A stretch of DNA of 64,000 nucleotides from Proteobacteria bacterium UBA2363 (GTDB lineage: Bacteria > Pseudomonadota > Gammaproteobacteria > Xanthomonadales > UBA2363), in assembly GCA_002344355.1 (NCBI GenBank), contig DDTN01000014.1, positions 146,512-210,511 of the forward strand, in the 5' to 3' direction. Shown here piece by piece: positions 49,336 through 60,755 of this stretch. The notes under the pieces were generated by a model. It was given only the letters and a program-made list of their open reading frames with translations, did not search any database and was not told the origin of the DNA. Both the position numbers and the translations under genes were made by a program. How positions within the stretch are numbered: the stretch's first letter is position 1; the number at the start of each line of letters is the position of its first letter.

Positions 49336-51774
49336 ATGATCGTCATTGCCGAACTTCGCCAGGCCTGGCGCGCCAGCCTGCGCCGCCCCGGCTTCCTTGC
49401 GCTGGCGACGCTGACCCTGGCGCTGGGCATCGGCGCCAGCGTTGCGGTGCTCGCCCTGGTCGACCGGGTCCTGCTGCGGCCGCTGCCCTATCCGGCGCCC
49501 GGCCAGTTGTTCGCAGCCGGCCTGCTGCAGGGCGACGGCTCGGCCAGCATCACGCCGCGCGAGTACCAGGCGATCGGGGACCTCGAGGGCATCGCCGCGA
49601 GCGGCCTGGCCTCGCATACCCCGCTGCCGGTCAACCTGGCCGAGGCCGACGATCCGCAGATGGCCCGCGCGCTGTGGGTCGATGCCGGGTTCCTGGCGGC
49701 GCTGGCGCCGGCGATGCCGCTCGGCCGCGGCTTCGCCGCCGACGAGGACCGGCCCGGTGCCGGGCGCGCCGTGGTGATCTCGCACCGGCTGTGGCAGGCG
49801 CGGTTCGGCGGCGACCCGCAGGCGGTCGGCCGCACGCTGTCGATCGAGGGCGAGGCGACCCCGGTGATCGGCGTGCTGCCGGCCGACTTCCGGTACGCGG
49901 CGCCGTTCGACCTGCTCCTGCCCCTGGCGCTGCCGTCCGCCAGCACCGACGACGGCCGCAACTTCCTGGCGATCGTGCGCCTGGCGGACGGCGCCGGCGC
50001 GCAGGCCGTGGCCGGCGAGGTCGACCGCCGCCTGCATGGCGTCTATGCAGGCACGCCCGGCGAGCGCTGGTACGCGACCTCGCGGTTCGGCCTGCGCCCG
50101 CTGTCCGGCGCCCTCGGCGCCTCGTCGCGGCCGCTGCTGCTGCTGTTCCTCGGCGGCGCCCTGTGCGTGCTGTTGCTGGCGACGGTCAACCTGGTGAACC
50201 TGATGCTGCTGCGGTCGCTTGCGCGCAGCCACGTCAATGTGATCCGCAGCGCCCTGGGCGCCTCCACGGCGCGCCTGGCGATGCCGCAACTGGCCGAGGG
50301 CCTGCTGGTCGCGATCGCGGGGGTCGCCGGGGGCCTGCTGCTGGCCGAGCGCGGCCTGCACCTGGCCGCCGGCTGGATCCCGCCGTCCTGGTTCGGCGGC
50401 GAGGCCGACCTGGGCCTGGGTGGCCTCGCCTGGGGCTTCGCGGTCGCCAGCGGACTGCTGGTGGCGCTGCTGGCCGCCGGCCTGGGCGTCTGGCGCGGAC
50501 GCAGCGGCGCCGGCAGCGGCGAGCTGGTCGCCGGTGGACGCAGCGGCCTGGGCCGCGGTGCCGGACGGCTGGCGCGCACGCTGGTGGTCACCCAGGTGGC
50601 CCTGGCGGCGTTGCTGCTGACCGGCGCCGGCCTGTTCGCGCGCTCGCTGGCGCAGTCGGCGACGGTCGACCTCGGTTACCGCATCGAGGGCCGGCTCGGC
50701 TTCGAGCTGGCGCCGGTGCGCGCGCGCTTCCCGGACAGCGCCAGCAGCAAGGCCCTGGCGCAGCGTCTGCTTGAGCGCCTGCAGGCCCAGCCCGGGGTGA
50801 TCTCCGCGGCGGCCGGCACCAACCTGCCGATCGGCGCGCCGTTGAACTATTCCCTGCAGGTGCCCGGCGGCGAGATGTTCAGCGTCGAGTTCCGGGGCAT
50901 CAGCCCGGGCTTCCTGGATGCGTTCTCGATCCCGCTGCGGGCCGGCCGCGATGTCCTGGCCAGCGACGTGCCGGGCGGCGCCGCGGTGGCGCTGGTCAAC
51001 GAGGCCTTCGTGCGCGCGCACCTGGCGTCCGGTCCGGCCGCCGGCGCGCCGTCAGCGGCGCTGGGCGGCCTGCTCGAGGTGCCCGATCCGGAGTCCGGCG
51101 CGCTGCTGCCGCTGCGCATCGTCGGCGTGGTCGGCGACACCCGCCAGCACGGCCCCGAGGCAGCGGCGCCGCCGATGGTCTACCTGCCGCTGGCCCAGGT
51201 TCCCGATGGCCTGCTGCAGCTGCTGCGCGATTTCGCGCCGCTGCGCTTCGCGGTCCACGTCCAGGGCGAGCCGGCCGGCCATGCCGCGGCGATCCGGGCG
51301 GCGGTCGCCGAGGTCGCGCCGGGCCAGCCGATCGCCCACCTGCAGCCGCTGGCCGAGCTGGTTCGCGACAGCACCGACGGCACCCGCCTGAACCTGCTGC
51401 TGGTCGGCGCCTTCGCCGCCCTGGCCGTCCTGCTGTCCGCGGTCGGCCTGTACGCGGTGGTCGCCGTCGCCGGCGCCGCCCGCCGGCGCGAGTTCGGCGT
51501 GCGCAGCGCGCTGGGCGCGCGCACCGCCGGCCTGCTCGGCCTGGTGCTGCGCGACGGCCTGCGCCAGATGCTGCTGGGCCTGGCCCTGGGCCTGGCTGCG
51601 GCGCTGGCCCTGTCCCGGGTGCTGCAGGCCTACCTGGCCGGGACCAGCGCCAGCGATCCCCTGGTGTTGCTGGCGGTGGCCGCCGTGCTGGCGTCGGTTG
51701 CCTTGCTGGCCTGCCTGGTGCCCGCCGTGCGTGCCGCCCGTACCGATCCCGTCATCGCCCTTCGCCAGGAGTGA
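49336..51774 (+). CDS. ABC transporter permease, double-length MacB/FtsX type (permease 5)
   Basis: 812 aa; GGAGGATGG lies before the ATG. N-terminal LRQAWRASLRRPGFLALATLTLALGIGAS. The usual CANVANL motif has drifted to TVNLVNLMLLRSLARSHV, but RSALGAS and C-terminal TDPVIALRQE are kept. Two periplasmic core domains. Probably a working but more divergent member of the set; its place after permease 4 suggests co-transcription. Confidence 0.9.
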   Translation: MIVIAELRQAWRASLRRPGFLALATLTLALGIGASVAVLALVDRVLLRPLPYPAPGQLFAAGLLQGDGSASITPREYQAIGDLEGIAASGLASHTPLPVNLAEADDPQMARALWVDAGFLAALAPAMPLGRGFAADEDRPGAGRAVVISHRLWQARFGGDPQAVGRTLSIEGEATPVIGVLPADFRYAAPFDLLLPLALPSASTDDGRNFLAIVRLADGAGAQAVAGEVDRRLHGVYAGTPGERWYATSRFGLRPLSGALGASSRPLLLLFLGGALCVLLLATVNLVNLMLLRSLARSHVNVIRSALGASTARLAMPQLAEGLLVAIAGVAGGLLLAERGLHLAAGWIPPSWFGGEADLGLGGLAWGFAVASGLLVALLAAGLGVWRGRSGAGSGELVAGGRSGLGRGAGRLARTLVVTQVALAALLLTGAGLFARSLAQSATVDLGYRIEGRLGFELAPVRARFPDSASSKALAQRLLERLQAQPGVISAAAGTNLPIGAPLNYSLQVPGGEMFSVEFRGISPGFLDAFSIPLRAGRDVLASDVPGGAAVALVNEAFVRAHLASGPAAGAPSAALGGLLEVPDPESGALLPLRIVGVVGDTRQHGPEAAAPPMVYLPLAQVPDGLLQLLRDFAPLRFAVHVQGEPAGHAAAIRAAVAEVAPGQPIAHLQPLAELVRDSTDGTRLNLLLVGAFAALAVLLSAVGLYAVVAVAGAARRREFGVRSALGARTAGLLGLVLRDGLRQMLLGLALGLAAALALSRVLQAYLAGTSASDPLVLLAVAAVLASVALLACLVPAVRAARTDPVIALRQE

Positions 51775-51895
51775 GCGCCGACCATGCCCACATGGCACCA
51801 GCACCAGGCCGGACCCGGTCGCACGGCCGGTCCCTGGCAGCACTCGACCCCGCCTTCCCCTGCCGCATGGCAGGCCCGCACGTGAGCCTCCCTCC

Positions 51896-54298
51896 ATGAA
51901 CCTGCATGCGTCACTGCGCCGCAGCGTCCGCCGCCCGGGTTTCGCCCTCACCGTCGCCGCCCTGCTGGCGGCGGTGGTGGCGGTCAACGCGATCGCCTTC
52001 AGCGCGCTGTGGGCGCTGGAACGCAAGGCGCTTCCGTGGGCCGACAGCGACGAGCTGGTGCAGCTGCGCACCGACCTGGTCAACTTCGGCTTCAAGGTCG
52101 GCCTGTCCGAGTCGCTGGCGCAGGCGCTGGGCGCACAGGACGACACCTTCGCCGGCCTGGTGTACTGGGCCGGCAACATTCCCGGCCGCCGCGACGAGCA
52201 CGGCCGCACCTGGCGCGAACGGCGGATCAGCCACGACTTCGCCCGGGTGCTGGGCGTGGCGCCGGCACTTGGCCGCAGCCTGTCGACGTCCGACCTGGAA
52301 GGCGACGGTCGCGTGCTGGTGCTGTCCGACGGTACCTGGCGGGACCGCTTCGGTGCCGATCCCGCCGTGGTCGGGCAGACCGTCCGCCTGGGTGGCGAGG
52401 TATTCACCATCGTCGGTGTGATGCCGCCCGGTTTCGTGTTCCCGGACCGCCGCACCGAGGCCTGGATGCCCTACATCGCCAGCAGCGCCGAGCGCGAGCA
52501 GGATGCCCAGGGCAATGTCGGCGGCATCGACGTGGTCGCGCGCCTGGCGCCGGGCGCCAGGCTCGAGCAGGCGCGCGCGCGGGTCGACGCGCTGCTCGGG
52601 ACGGTCGACCACCTGGCCGGCCTGCGCGCGTCAGCGGGCCTGCGCGCCGACGTCCGCGCCTGGCGCGAGAACTTCGCCGCCGAGCATCGGCAGGGCCTGG
52701 TCCTGCTGCAGCTGGCGGCGATCGGCCTGCTGCTGGTGATCGGCTTCAACCTGGCCAACCTGTGCCTGGACCGGCTGCTGGCGCGGCAGCGCGAGTTCGC
52801 GATCTGCCATGCCCTGGGCGCGCGCGGCCGCGACCGCATGGCCGCCATGCTCGGCGACCTGCTGCCTGCGGCCGTGCTCGGTGCGCTGGTCGGATTGGCC
52901 CTGGTGCCGCCCGGCCTGGCCCTGCTCGACAGCCGCGGCCTGCTGCCCACGCAACTGCCGGTGCGTGCCGCGCTGGATCTTCCCACCCTGCTCGCCGGCC
53001 TGGCCTGCGCGGCGGTGGTGATCGCGCTGGCATTGCTGGTGGCGCTGGCGGCCGGTCGCCGGCCGGCCAGCGCCGCCGGCCTGGGCGAACGCAACCGCAT
53101 CGGCGGCCTCGGCCGCGCCCGCAGCGTGCTGCTGCTGGGCCAGATCGCGCTGACCACCGCGCTGCTCGGCGGCGGCCTGCTGCTGCTGCGCAGCGCCATC
53201 AACCTGGCCGCCGAGGAGCGCGGCTTCGACGAGCGCGGCGTGCTGGTCGCCGCGCTCGACCTGGCCGGCGTCACCCAGGGCGGCGAGTTCGATGCCGGGC
53301 GCGACAGCGCGCGGCTGGGTGCGCAGCTCGACACCCTGCGCGAGGCGCTCGGCGGCCTACCCGGCGTCACCGCCGTCGCCGCGGCCAACATGGCGCCGTT
53401 CAGCGGCTGGGAGGCGGTGTCGAGCCTGGGCCTGCCGGGCAGCGAGGACGAACTTCAGGCGCGCCTGCGCCTGGTCGGGCCCGGCTATTTCCAGGCCCTG
53501 GGCATCCCGCTGGTCGCCGGCCGTGGCTTCGCCGACGGCGACGCCGCGGCGCAGCCGGTGATCGTCGACGAGGTGTTCGTGCGCCGCTGGCTGGCCGGAC
53601 GCGACCCGCTCGGCGCCCAGGTGCGGCTGAGCGAGGGTGCCGGCGAGCCGCCCCGCATCTCGCAGATCGTCGGCGTCGCCGCCACGGTCAAGCACGAGGC
53701 GCTGGACGAGGCCGACCCGCTGCCGACGCTGTACCGGTTCGGGCCGACGCCGCTGCCGGTGGCGATGCTGGTGCTGCGCACCGACGGCGATCCGGCCAGC
53801 CTGGTCGCGCCGGTGCGCGAACGCATCGACGCGCTGGCGCCCGACGCCCGACTGGTCGTCAACCGCCCGCTGGCCGAGCTGGTCGCGCAATCCCTGGCCG
53901 GTCGCCGCGCCCTGGTCGAACTGGTCGCTGTGTTCGCCGCCATCACCCTGGCCCTGGCCGCGGTCGGTCTCTACGCCGTGCTCGGCTTCGCGGTGCGCCG
54001 GCGCACCGGCGAGCTCGGCGTGCGCATGGCCCTGGGCGCGCGCCCGGCCCGGATCCGGCGCATGGTGCTGGCCCAGGGCGCGGCGCTGGCCCTCGCCGGC
54101 GCCGCGCTCGGGCTGCTGGTCGGCGTGCCGCTGGCGCGCCTGATCGCCGACCGCCTGCACCATATCGGCAGCAGCGACCCGCTCAGCTGGGGCCTGGCCG
54201 TGCTCGCCGTTGCCGTCGCCGCCGTCGCCGCGTGTGCGTTGCCGGCCTGGCGCGCCGCGCGGGTGCCGCCGCGGGTGGCGCTCGAGGAAGCCGCATGA
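51896..54298 (+). CDS. ABC transporter permease, double-length MacB/FtsX type, divergent (permease 6)
   Basis: 800 aa from the ATG at 51896. N-terminal SLRRSVRRPGFALTVAALLAAVVAVN; motif degraded to GFNLANLCLDRLLARQREF with CHALGAR. The C-terminus RVPPRVALEEAA lacks the usual DPxxALRHE. Membrane topology is the same. Because the motifs next to the ATPase-coupling region are altered, it may pair with a more standard permease rather than act alone; this is inference. Confidence 0.88.
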   Translation: MNLHASLRRSVRRPGFALTVAALLAAVVAVNAIAFSALWALERKALPWADSDELVQLRTDLVNFGFKVGLSESLAQALGAQDDTFAGLVYWAGNIPGRRDEHGRTWRERRISHDFARVLGVAPALGRSLSTSDLEGDGRVLVLSDGTWRDRFGADPAVVGQTVRLGGEVFTIVGVMPPGFVFPDRRTEAWMPYIASSAEREQDAQGNVGGIDVVARLAPGARLEQARARVDALLGTVDHLAGLRASAGLRADVRAWRENFAAEHRQGLVLLQLAAIGLLLVIGFNLANLCLDRLLARQREFAICHALGARGRDRMAAMLGDLLPAAVLGALVGLALVPPGLALLDSRGLLPTQLPVRAALDLPTLLAGLACAAVVIALALLVALAAGRRPASAAGLGERNRIGGLGRARSVLLLGQIALTTALLGGGLLLLRSAINLAAEERGFDERGVLVAALDLAGVTQGGEFDAGRDSARLGAQLDTLREALGGLPGVTAVAAANMAPFSGWEAVSSLGLPGSEDELQARLRLVGPGYFQALGIPLVAGRGFADGDAAAQPVIVDEVFVRRWLAGRDPLGAQVRLSEGAGEPPRISQIVGVAATVKHEALDEADPLPTLYRFGPTPLPVAMLVLRTDGDPASLVAPVRERIDALAPDARLVVNRPLAELVAQSLAGRRALVELVAVFAAITLALAAVGLYAVLGFAVRRRTGELGVRMALGARPARIRRMVLAQGAALALAGAALGLLVGVPLARLIADRLHHIGSSDPLSWGLAVLAVAVAAVAACALPAWRAARVPPRVALEEAA

Positions 54299-54386
54299 AG
54301 CCCTGGGTTGCCGCCCGCCCTGGCTTGCGTTCGCGCCGCGCCATCAGCGGCGCCGACGCCGGCACACCCACCCCATCGAGGTGCCC

Positions 54387-56777
54387 ATGACCCGCCTGGT
54401 CTCCGCCTTCGTCGACGGCTGGCGCCTGCTGCGCGCCCGGCCGATCGGCAACGTTCTGGCCATCGGCGTGCTTGCCGCCGGCCTGACCGCCTACGTCAGC
54501 ATCACCGCGCTGAACGCGGTGATCTTCGCCGAGCCGCCGACCGCGATCGACCACGACCACACCTACCGGGTCGGCTTCGCCACCACCGGCGCCCAGGTGC
54601 CCCTGGCCGGCGGCGAACGCCTGGACCTGCTCGACCTGCGCGCCAGCGACCCGCATCTGGCCGGTACCGTCGCCTTCCGCTGGAGCGACCTGAACCTGGG
54701 CGGCGACGCCAGCGACGGCGCCAGTCGCGTCGCCGGCCTGCTGGTCGACGGCGACCTGTTCGGCACCCTGCGCTGGCCGATGCTGCACGGTCGCGGCTTC
54801 GACGCTGCCGACTTCCGGGCCGACGCCAACAGCGTGGTGGTGCTCGGCGAACGGCTGTGGCGCAGCCGCTACGCCGGCGATCCGGGCATCATCGGCCGCG
54901 AGGTCCGGGTCGACGGCCAACCCGCCACCGTGGTCGGCGTGCTGCCGGCGCAGCGCACCTTCCCGTTCCAGCAGCAGCTCTACCTCTCGGTTTCGCTGGC
55001 CGGCCGCGCAGCGCTGCGGTCGACCACCTGGCAGACCGTGCTGGCCCTGCCCGATGCCGCAGCGCGCGAGTCGGTCGAGCGCACCCTGGCCGCCCTGCAG
55101 GTCGAGCGCGAGGCGCGCTGGGGCGAGGACGCGCGACGCAGCCCGCTGCGCCTGCAGTCGCTGAGTCCGCAGGTCGAACCCTCGACCCAGCTGCTCGGCC
55201 TGGTGCTGCAGGGCATCGCCACCCTGTTGCTGCTGCTGGCGGCCAGCAACGCCGGCGGCCTGCTGCTGGTGCAGTGGCTGGGCCGCAGGCGCGAACTGGC
55301 GACCCGCCAGGCGCTCGGCGCCGGCGCCGGCCGCACCCTGGCCGCGCTCGCCGTCCAGGGCCTGCTGCTGGCGGCGGTTGCGCTGGCCATCGGCCTGTTC
55401 CTCACCGTGCGCCTCGTCGCCGCGCTCAACGCCTACCTGTGGAGCACCGACAACGGCATGCCGCTGTACTACGCGGTCGAGCTCACGCCGCTGGTGCTGG
55501 CGATGACCGCGGTCGGTACGGTCCTGCTGCTGCTGGCGCTGCTCTGGCCGACGGCGCGACGGCTGCGCCGCGGCGACCTGGCCCAGGACCTGCGCAGCGG
55601 CGCGCGCAGCATCGACGGCACCCTCTCGCGATTCGGTCGCGGCCTGTTCGGCCTGCAGTGCCTGCTGGCGATGGTCGCCGTGCTGGTCGCCGTGCAGGCG
55701 GCGCAGGGCGCGCGCGATGCGCTGAAGCGGCCGCTGGGCATCGATGCCGACCGCGTCCTCACCGCCGCCTTCGGCAGCAGCGATGCCGCAGCCGGGCAGC
55801 GCTTCGCCGAGCGCCTGCGTCAGGCCCTGGATGGCGAGGCCCAGGTCGAGGCGGTGAGCCTGGGTGGCGCCCTGCCGGTCGCCCTGGTCAGCCAGCGCGT
55901 GGTCCGGGTCGGCGAGGCCAGCGTCACCGCCGACGTCTCGCCGGTCGACGCGCAGTTCGCCCGGGTGTTCGGCATCGGCCTGCGCGGCGGCCGCTGGCTG
56001 ACCGCCGCGGATACGGACGATGCAGCCAGTCCGGACGTCCGCGTCGCCGTGCTCGACCCGGCCGCGGCGCAGGCGCTGTTCGGCGACGCCGATCCGATCG
56101 GCCGCAGCGTCGAGGTCGGCTTCGGCGGCGAGTTCCGCGCCCACACCGTGATCGGACTGAGCCAGCCGGTGCGCATGGACAGCCGCGGCGGCCCGGACCG
56201 CGCCAGCCTCTTCGTGCCGGCCGGCCAGCCGACGCCGTACGAGCGCAGCCTGGCGGTGCGCACGCGCGGCCCCGCCGAGGCCTTCGCGCCGCGGCTGCAG
56301 GCGATCGCCCGCGGCATCGATCCGGACATCGCCCTGGTCGAGCTCGGCAGCTTCGAACAGCTGCGCTGGCGCGCCAGCAGCTGGAGCCGCTTCGTGCTCG
56401 GCCTGTTCGCGCCGCTGGGCCTGCTGGCGATCCTGCTCGCGGCGTCCGGCCTGGGCGCGCTGTTCGGCAGCCTGGTCGCCCAGCGTGTGCGCGAGATCGG
56501 CGTGCGCCGCGCCCTGGGCGCACACGGCGGCCGGCTGGCACGCGGCCTGTTCGGGGGACTGCTGCTGTGGGGCGGATCGGGTGCCGTTCTCGGCCTGGTC
56601 CTGGCGCTGGTCGGCAGCCGCGGCATGAGCCAGGCGCTGTACGGCGATGCCGGCCTGGGCCTCCCGGCCCTGCTCGCCGCCCTGGCGGTCATGGCCGCGA
56701 CCCTTGCCGTGGCCGCCGCCGGACCGCTGCGCCGCGCCCTGCGCGTGCCGCCGACCGTCGCCTTGCGCGCCGAATGA
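54387..56777 (+). CDS. ABC transporter permease, double-length MacB/FtsX type, divergent (permease 7)
   Basis: 796 aa. N-terminal FVDGWRLLRARPIGNVLAIGVLAAGLTAYVS; motif degraded to AASNAGGLLLVQWLGRRREL with TRQALGAG; C-terminus RVPPTVALRAE, like permease 6. It overlaps ATPase 2 by four bases (ATGA), which makes ATPase 2 its likely partner. With permease 6 it forms the divergent end of the seven-gene series. Confidence 0.9.
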   Translation: MTRLVSAFVDGWRLLRARPIGNVLAIGVLAAGLTAYVSITALNAVIFAEPPTAIDHDHTYRVGFATTGAQVPLAGGERLDLLDLRASDPHLAGTVAFRWSDLNLGGDASDGASRVAGLLVDGDLFGTLRWPMLHGRGFDAADFRADANSVVVLGERLWRSRYAGDPGIIGREVRVDGQPATVVGVLPAQRTFPFQQQLYLSVSLAGRAALRSTTWQTVLALPDAAARESVERTLAALQVEREARWGEDARRSPLRLQSLSPQVEPSTQLLGLVLQGIATLLLLLAASNAGGLLLVQWLGRRRELATRQALGAGAGRTLAALAVQGLLLAAVALAIGLFLTVRLVAALNAYLWSTDNGMPLYYAVELTPLVLAMTAVGTVLLLLALLWPTARRLRRGDLAQDLRSGARSIDGTLSRFGRGLFGLQCLLAMVAVLVAVQAAQGARDALKRPLGIDADRVLTAAFGSSDAAAGQRFAERLRQALDGEAQVEAVSLGGALPVALVSQRVVRVGEASVTADVSPVDAQFARVFGIGLRGGRWLTAADTDDAASPDVRVAVLDPAAAQALFGDADPIGRSVEVGFGGEFRAHTVIGLSQPVRMDSRGGPDRASLFVPAGQPTPYERSLAVRTRGPAEAFAPRLQAIARGIDPDIALVELGSFEQLRWRASSWSRFVLGLFAPLGLLAILLAASGLGALFGSLVAQRVREIGVRRALGAHGGRLARGLFGGLLLWGGSGAVLGLVLALVGSRGMSQALYGDAGLGLPALLAALAVMAATLAVAAAGPLRRALRVPPTVALRAE

Positions 56778-57496
56778 GCACGCCCGCCGTATCCTCTTCC
56801 GCAGTCATCCCTGAAGGACACCGCGCCGTGATCGAACTGGACAACGTAGAGCGCAGCTACCCGCTGGCCGGCGGCCGCAGCTGGGTGCTGCGCAACATCA
56901 ATCTCTCGATCCGGCCGGGCGAGTTCGTCTCGATCATGGGTCCCAGCGGCAGCGGCAAGACCAGCCTGCTCAACGTGCTCGGCCTGATGGACGGCGACTT
57001 CGGCGGCGAGTACCGCCTCGACGGCCACGCCGTGCACGCCCTGAACGGCAAGCAGCGCCAGGCGCTGCAGCGCGACGCCCTCGGCTTCATCTTCCAGCAC
57101 TACCACCTGATCGACGACCTCACCGTCGCCGAGAACCTCGACCTGCCGTTGTCCTACCGCGACATCAGGACGGCCGAGCGCAAGGCGCTGGTCGCCGACA
57201 TGCTCGACCGCTTCGCCATCGTCGGCAAGAAGGACCTGTACCCGCGCCAGCTCTCCGGCGGCCAGCAGCAGCTGGTGGCGGTGGCGCGCGCGGTGATCAC
57301 CCGGCCCAAGGTGCTGCTGGCCGACGAGCCGACCGGCGCCCTGCACGCCAGCCAGGGCGCGATGATCATGGACCTGCTCGGCGAGCTGCACCGCGACGGC
57401 GCGACCATCGTCCAGGTCACCCACAACCCCGAAAACGCCGCCCGCGGCCAGCGCACCGTGCATCTGCGCGACGGCTGGCTGTCGGCGGCGGAGTGA
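56774..57496 (+). CDS. ABC transporter ATPase, MacB/LolD type (ATPase 2)
   Basis: 240 aa; the ATG overlaps the permease 7 stop. Walker A GPSGSGKTS, Q-loop IFQHYHLIDDLT, signature LSGGQQQL, Walker B VLLADEPTG and H-loop VTHNP are intact. The D-loop reads GALHAS instead of the usual GNLDS/SALD, so the conserved Asp is His. The D-loop Asp normally couples the two ATP sites, so this ATPase may be slow, asymmetric, or work as a heterodimer with ATPase 1. It would drive permeases 3-7. Confidence 0.92.
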   Translation: MSTPAVSSSAVIPEGHRAVIELDNVERSYPLAGGRSWVLRNINLSIRPGEFVSIMGPSGSGKTSLLNVLGLMDGDFGGEYRLDGHAVHALNGKQRQALQRDALGFIFQHYHLIDDLTVAENLDLPLSYRDIRTAERKALVADMLDRFAIVGKKDLYPRQLSGGQQQLVAVARAVITRPKVLLADEPTGALHASQGAMIMDLLGELHRDGATIVQVTHNPENAARGQRTVHLRDGWLSAAE

Positions 57497-57629
57497 GCGG
57501 CCGTGGCCGGGTCGCCGGGACGCTGGCGCGGCGCCCCCTGCGTCCGGGCCGGCCGGCCGCGTATGCTTGCCGCACCGGGCCCTGACCCGGACGCCACTGA
57601 ACCCCCTTGCCGCCGAGCCGCCTGCCCCG

Positions 57630-59003
<1,374 letters not shown>

Positions 59004-59043
59004 ACGGCATCGCGCCGCGGCCGCCGGCCCGGTTGTCGCGGCG

Positions 59044-60396
59044 ATGACCGGCCGTCGCGGTGGCCGCCCGGGGCCGGCGTCGCCGGGGTCGATGAACTTC
59101 GAGCGCCGGGTCCTGCTGATGGCCCTGCTGGTGGCGGCGCCGGGGCTGGCCGCCAGCGCCATGCTGCTCTGGCTGGCCGGCATCGAGGCGTCGCGCATCG
59201 CCGTGGCCCTGGCGGTGCTGGGCCTGTCCAGCCTGGCGCTGGCCGCCTGGCTGCGGCACCGCGTGGTGTTCCCGCTGTACACCCTGAGCAACCTGCTGGA
59301 GGCCCTGCGCGAGGGCGACTTCAGCCTGCGCGGCACGCGCGCGCGCCGCGGCGACGCGATCGGCGAGGTGGTCTGGGAGGTCAACGCGCTCAGCGAGACG
59401 CTGCGCCAGCAGCGCCTGCGCGTCGAGGAGACGCTCGCCCTGCTGACCAAGGTGATGGCGACCGTCGACATCGCGATCTTCGCCTTCGACGCCCAGCAGC
59501 GCCTGCGCCTGATCAACCCCGCCGGCGAGCGCCTGCTCGGCCTGCGCGGCGACCAGGCGATCGGCCTCGACGCCGCCGCGCTCGGCCTGGAGGACTGCCT
59601 GTCGGTGGCATCGGCGGCGACCCTGCAGCGGGCCTTTCCCGGCGGCGCCGGCAGCTTCGACGTGCGCCACGCGGTGTTCCGCGAGGGCGGCCTGAGCCAC
59701 GACCTGCTGGCGATCACCGACCTGTCGCGCGCCCTGCGCGAGCAGGAGCGGCTGGCCTGGCAGCGCCTGATCCGCGTGCTCGGCCACGAGCTCAACAACT
59801 CGCTGGCGCCGATCAAGTCGATGGCCGACACCCTGGCCGACCTGGTCGGCCGGCAGCCGCCGCCGCCGGACTGGCGCGAGGACGCCCGCGGCGGCCTGGC
59901 GGTGATCGCCGAGCGCGCCGATGCCCTGGCCCGGTTCATGGCCGGCTACACGGCCCTGGCCCGCCTGCCGCCGCCGCGCAAGCGCGAGGTCGAGCTGGCG
60001 CCCCTGCTGGCGCGCATCTGCGCGCTGGAGACCCGGGTGCCGGTGCGCCCGGGCGAGGTCGCCGCGGTGCGCCTGGCGCTCGATCCCGACCAGATCGAGC
60101 AGGCCCTGATCAACCTGCTGCGCAACGCCGCCGAGGCCAGCGCCGGCAGCGGCGGCGCGGTCGAGGTCCGGGCCCTGGCCCGGCCCGGCGGCATCGACAT
60201 CGAGGTCGAGGACGAGGGTCCGGGCCTGGCCGGCAGCGAGAACCTGTTCGTGCCCTTCTTCACCACCAAGCCGGGCGGCTCCGGCATCGGCCTGGCGCTG
60301 GCCCGGCAGATCGCCGAAGGCCACGGCGGCAGCCTGGTCCTGCGCAACCGCGACGACCGCAGCGGCTGCCTGGCGAGGCTGCGCCTCCCCGTCTAG
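59044..60396 (+). CDS. Sensor histidine kinase (NtrB-like), partner of the sigma-54 activator
   Basis: 450 aa from the ATG at 59044; the ATG at 59092 (MNFERRVLL) is an alternative that fits the family start. Two N-terminal membrane helices (about 24-46 and 52-70) are joined by only about five residues, so there is no real periplasmic domain. HAMP-like and PAS-like segments (about 72-230) follow, then the H-box LGHELNNSLAP (H248), N-box NLLRNAAEA, G1 DEGPGL and G2 GSGIGLALARQI. The short loop suggests sensing inside the membrane or of the pump itself, as in kinases linked to ABC transporters. It would phosphorylate the regulator at 57630. Confidence 0.92.
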   Translation: MTGRRGGRPGPASPGSMNFERRVLLMALLVAAPGLAASAMLLWLAGIEASRIAVALAVLGLSSLALAAWLRHRVVFPLYTLSNLLEALREGDFSLRGTRARRGDAIGEVVWEVNALSETLRQQRLRVEETLALLTKVMATVDIAIFAFDAQQRLRLINPAGERLLGLRGDQAIGLDAAALGLEDCLSVASAATLQRAFPGGAGSFDVRHAVFREGGLSHDLLAITDLSRALREQERLAWQRLIRVLGHELNNSLAPIKSMADTLADLVGRQPPPPDWREDARGGLAVIAERADALARFMAGYTALARLPPPRKREVELAPLLARICALETRVPVRPGEVAAVRLALDPDQIEQALINLLRNAAEASAGSGGAVEVRALARPGGIDIEVEDEGPGLAGSENLFVPFFTTKPGGSGIGLALARQIAEGHGGSLVLRNRDDRSGCLARLRLPV

Positions 60397-60755
60397 TCCG
60401 GATGTTGCACGAGGCCGCTGCCGCGGCCGCCGATCTTCGCGCCGGGGCGCGGCCTGCTCCATCGACCGCTTCGACGAGGTTTCGGCCGCGCCTTCACTGC
60501 CCGACGGCGCGCTGCCTGCACTGCGGCGCGATCCCGTTGGCCTCGCCGCGCTCTCAGAATTCTTCACGGCTGGCGCTCGCCGTGCCGCCGGCCGGGCGGG
60601 GCTTGTGCGGGCAACGCCCCCGTGGCACGGTCGGTGCCATCGGTCGGCGTGCATCGCCCATGGCCCTTGCGGGTGGGCGACGCGGAACGCGGCGCCGGCG
60701 GCGGCGCAGCGGAGGATCGCGCCGGCACGATGTCGCAGGGCTTCGGGAGCGGGGC
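60397..60755. other. Gene-free stretch between the histidine kinase and kinase D
   Basis: 359 bases. The frame of the kinase D gene is open through it, but its translation is low-complexity and lacks family features, so the kinase start is placed at 60756. No promoter with good -35/-10 boxes, no sigma-54 site and no palindrome like those at 33802 or 46758 was seen. Confidence 0.5.

Noticed and set aside
43087..51021. A minus-strand open frame of about 2640 codons opposite permeases 3-5
   Set aside because: It is the mirror of strongly biased plus-strand genes. The translation is His/Gln/Arg/Gly-rich without domain motifs, as expected for an antisense frame in very GC-rich DNA.
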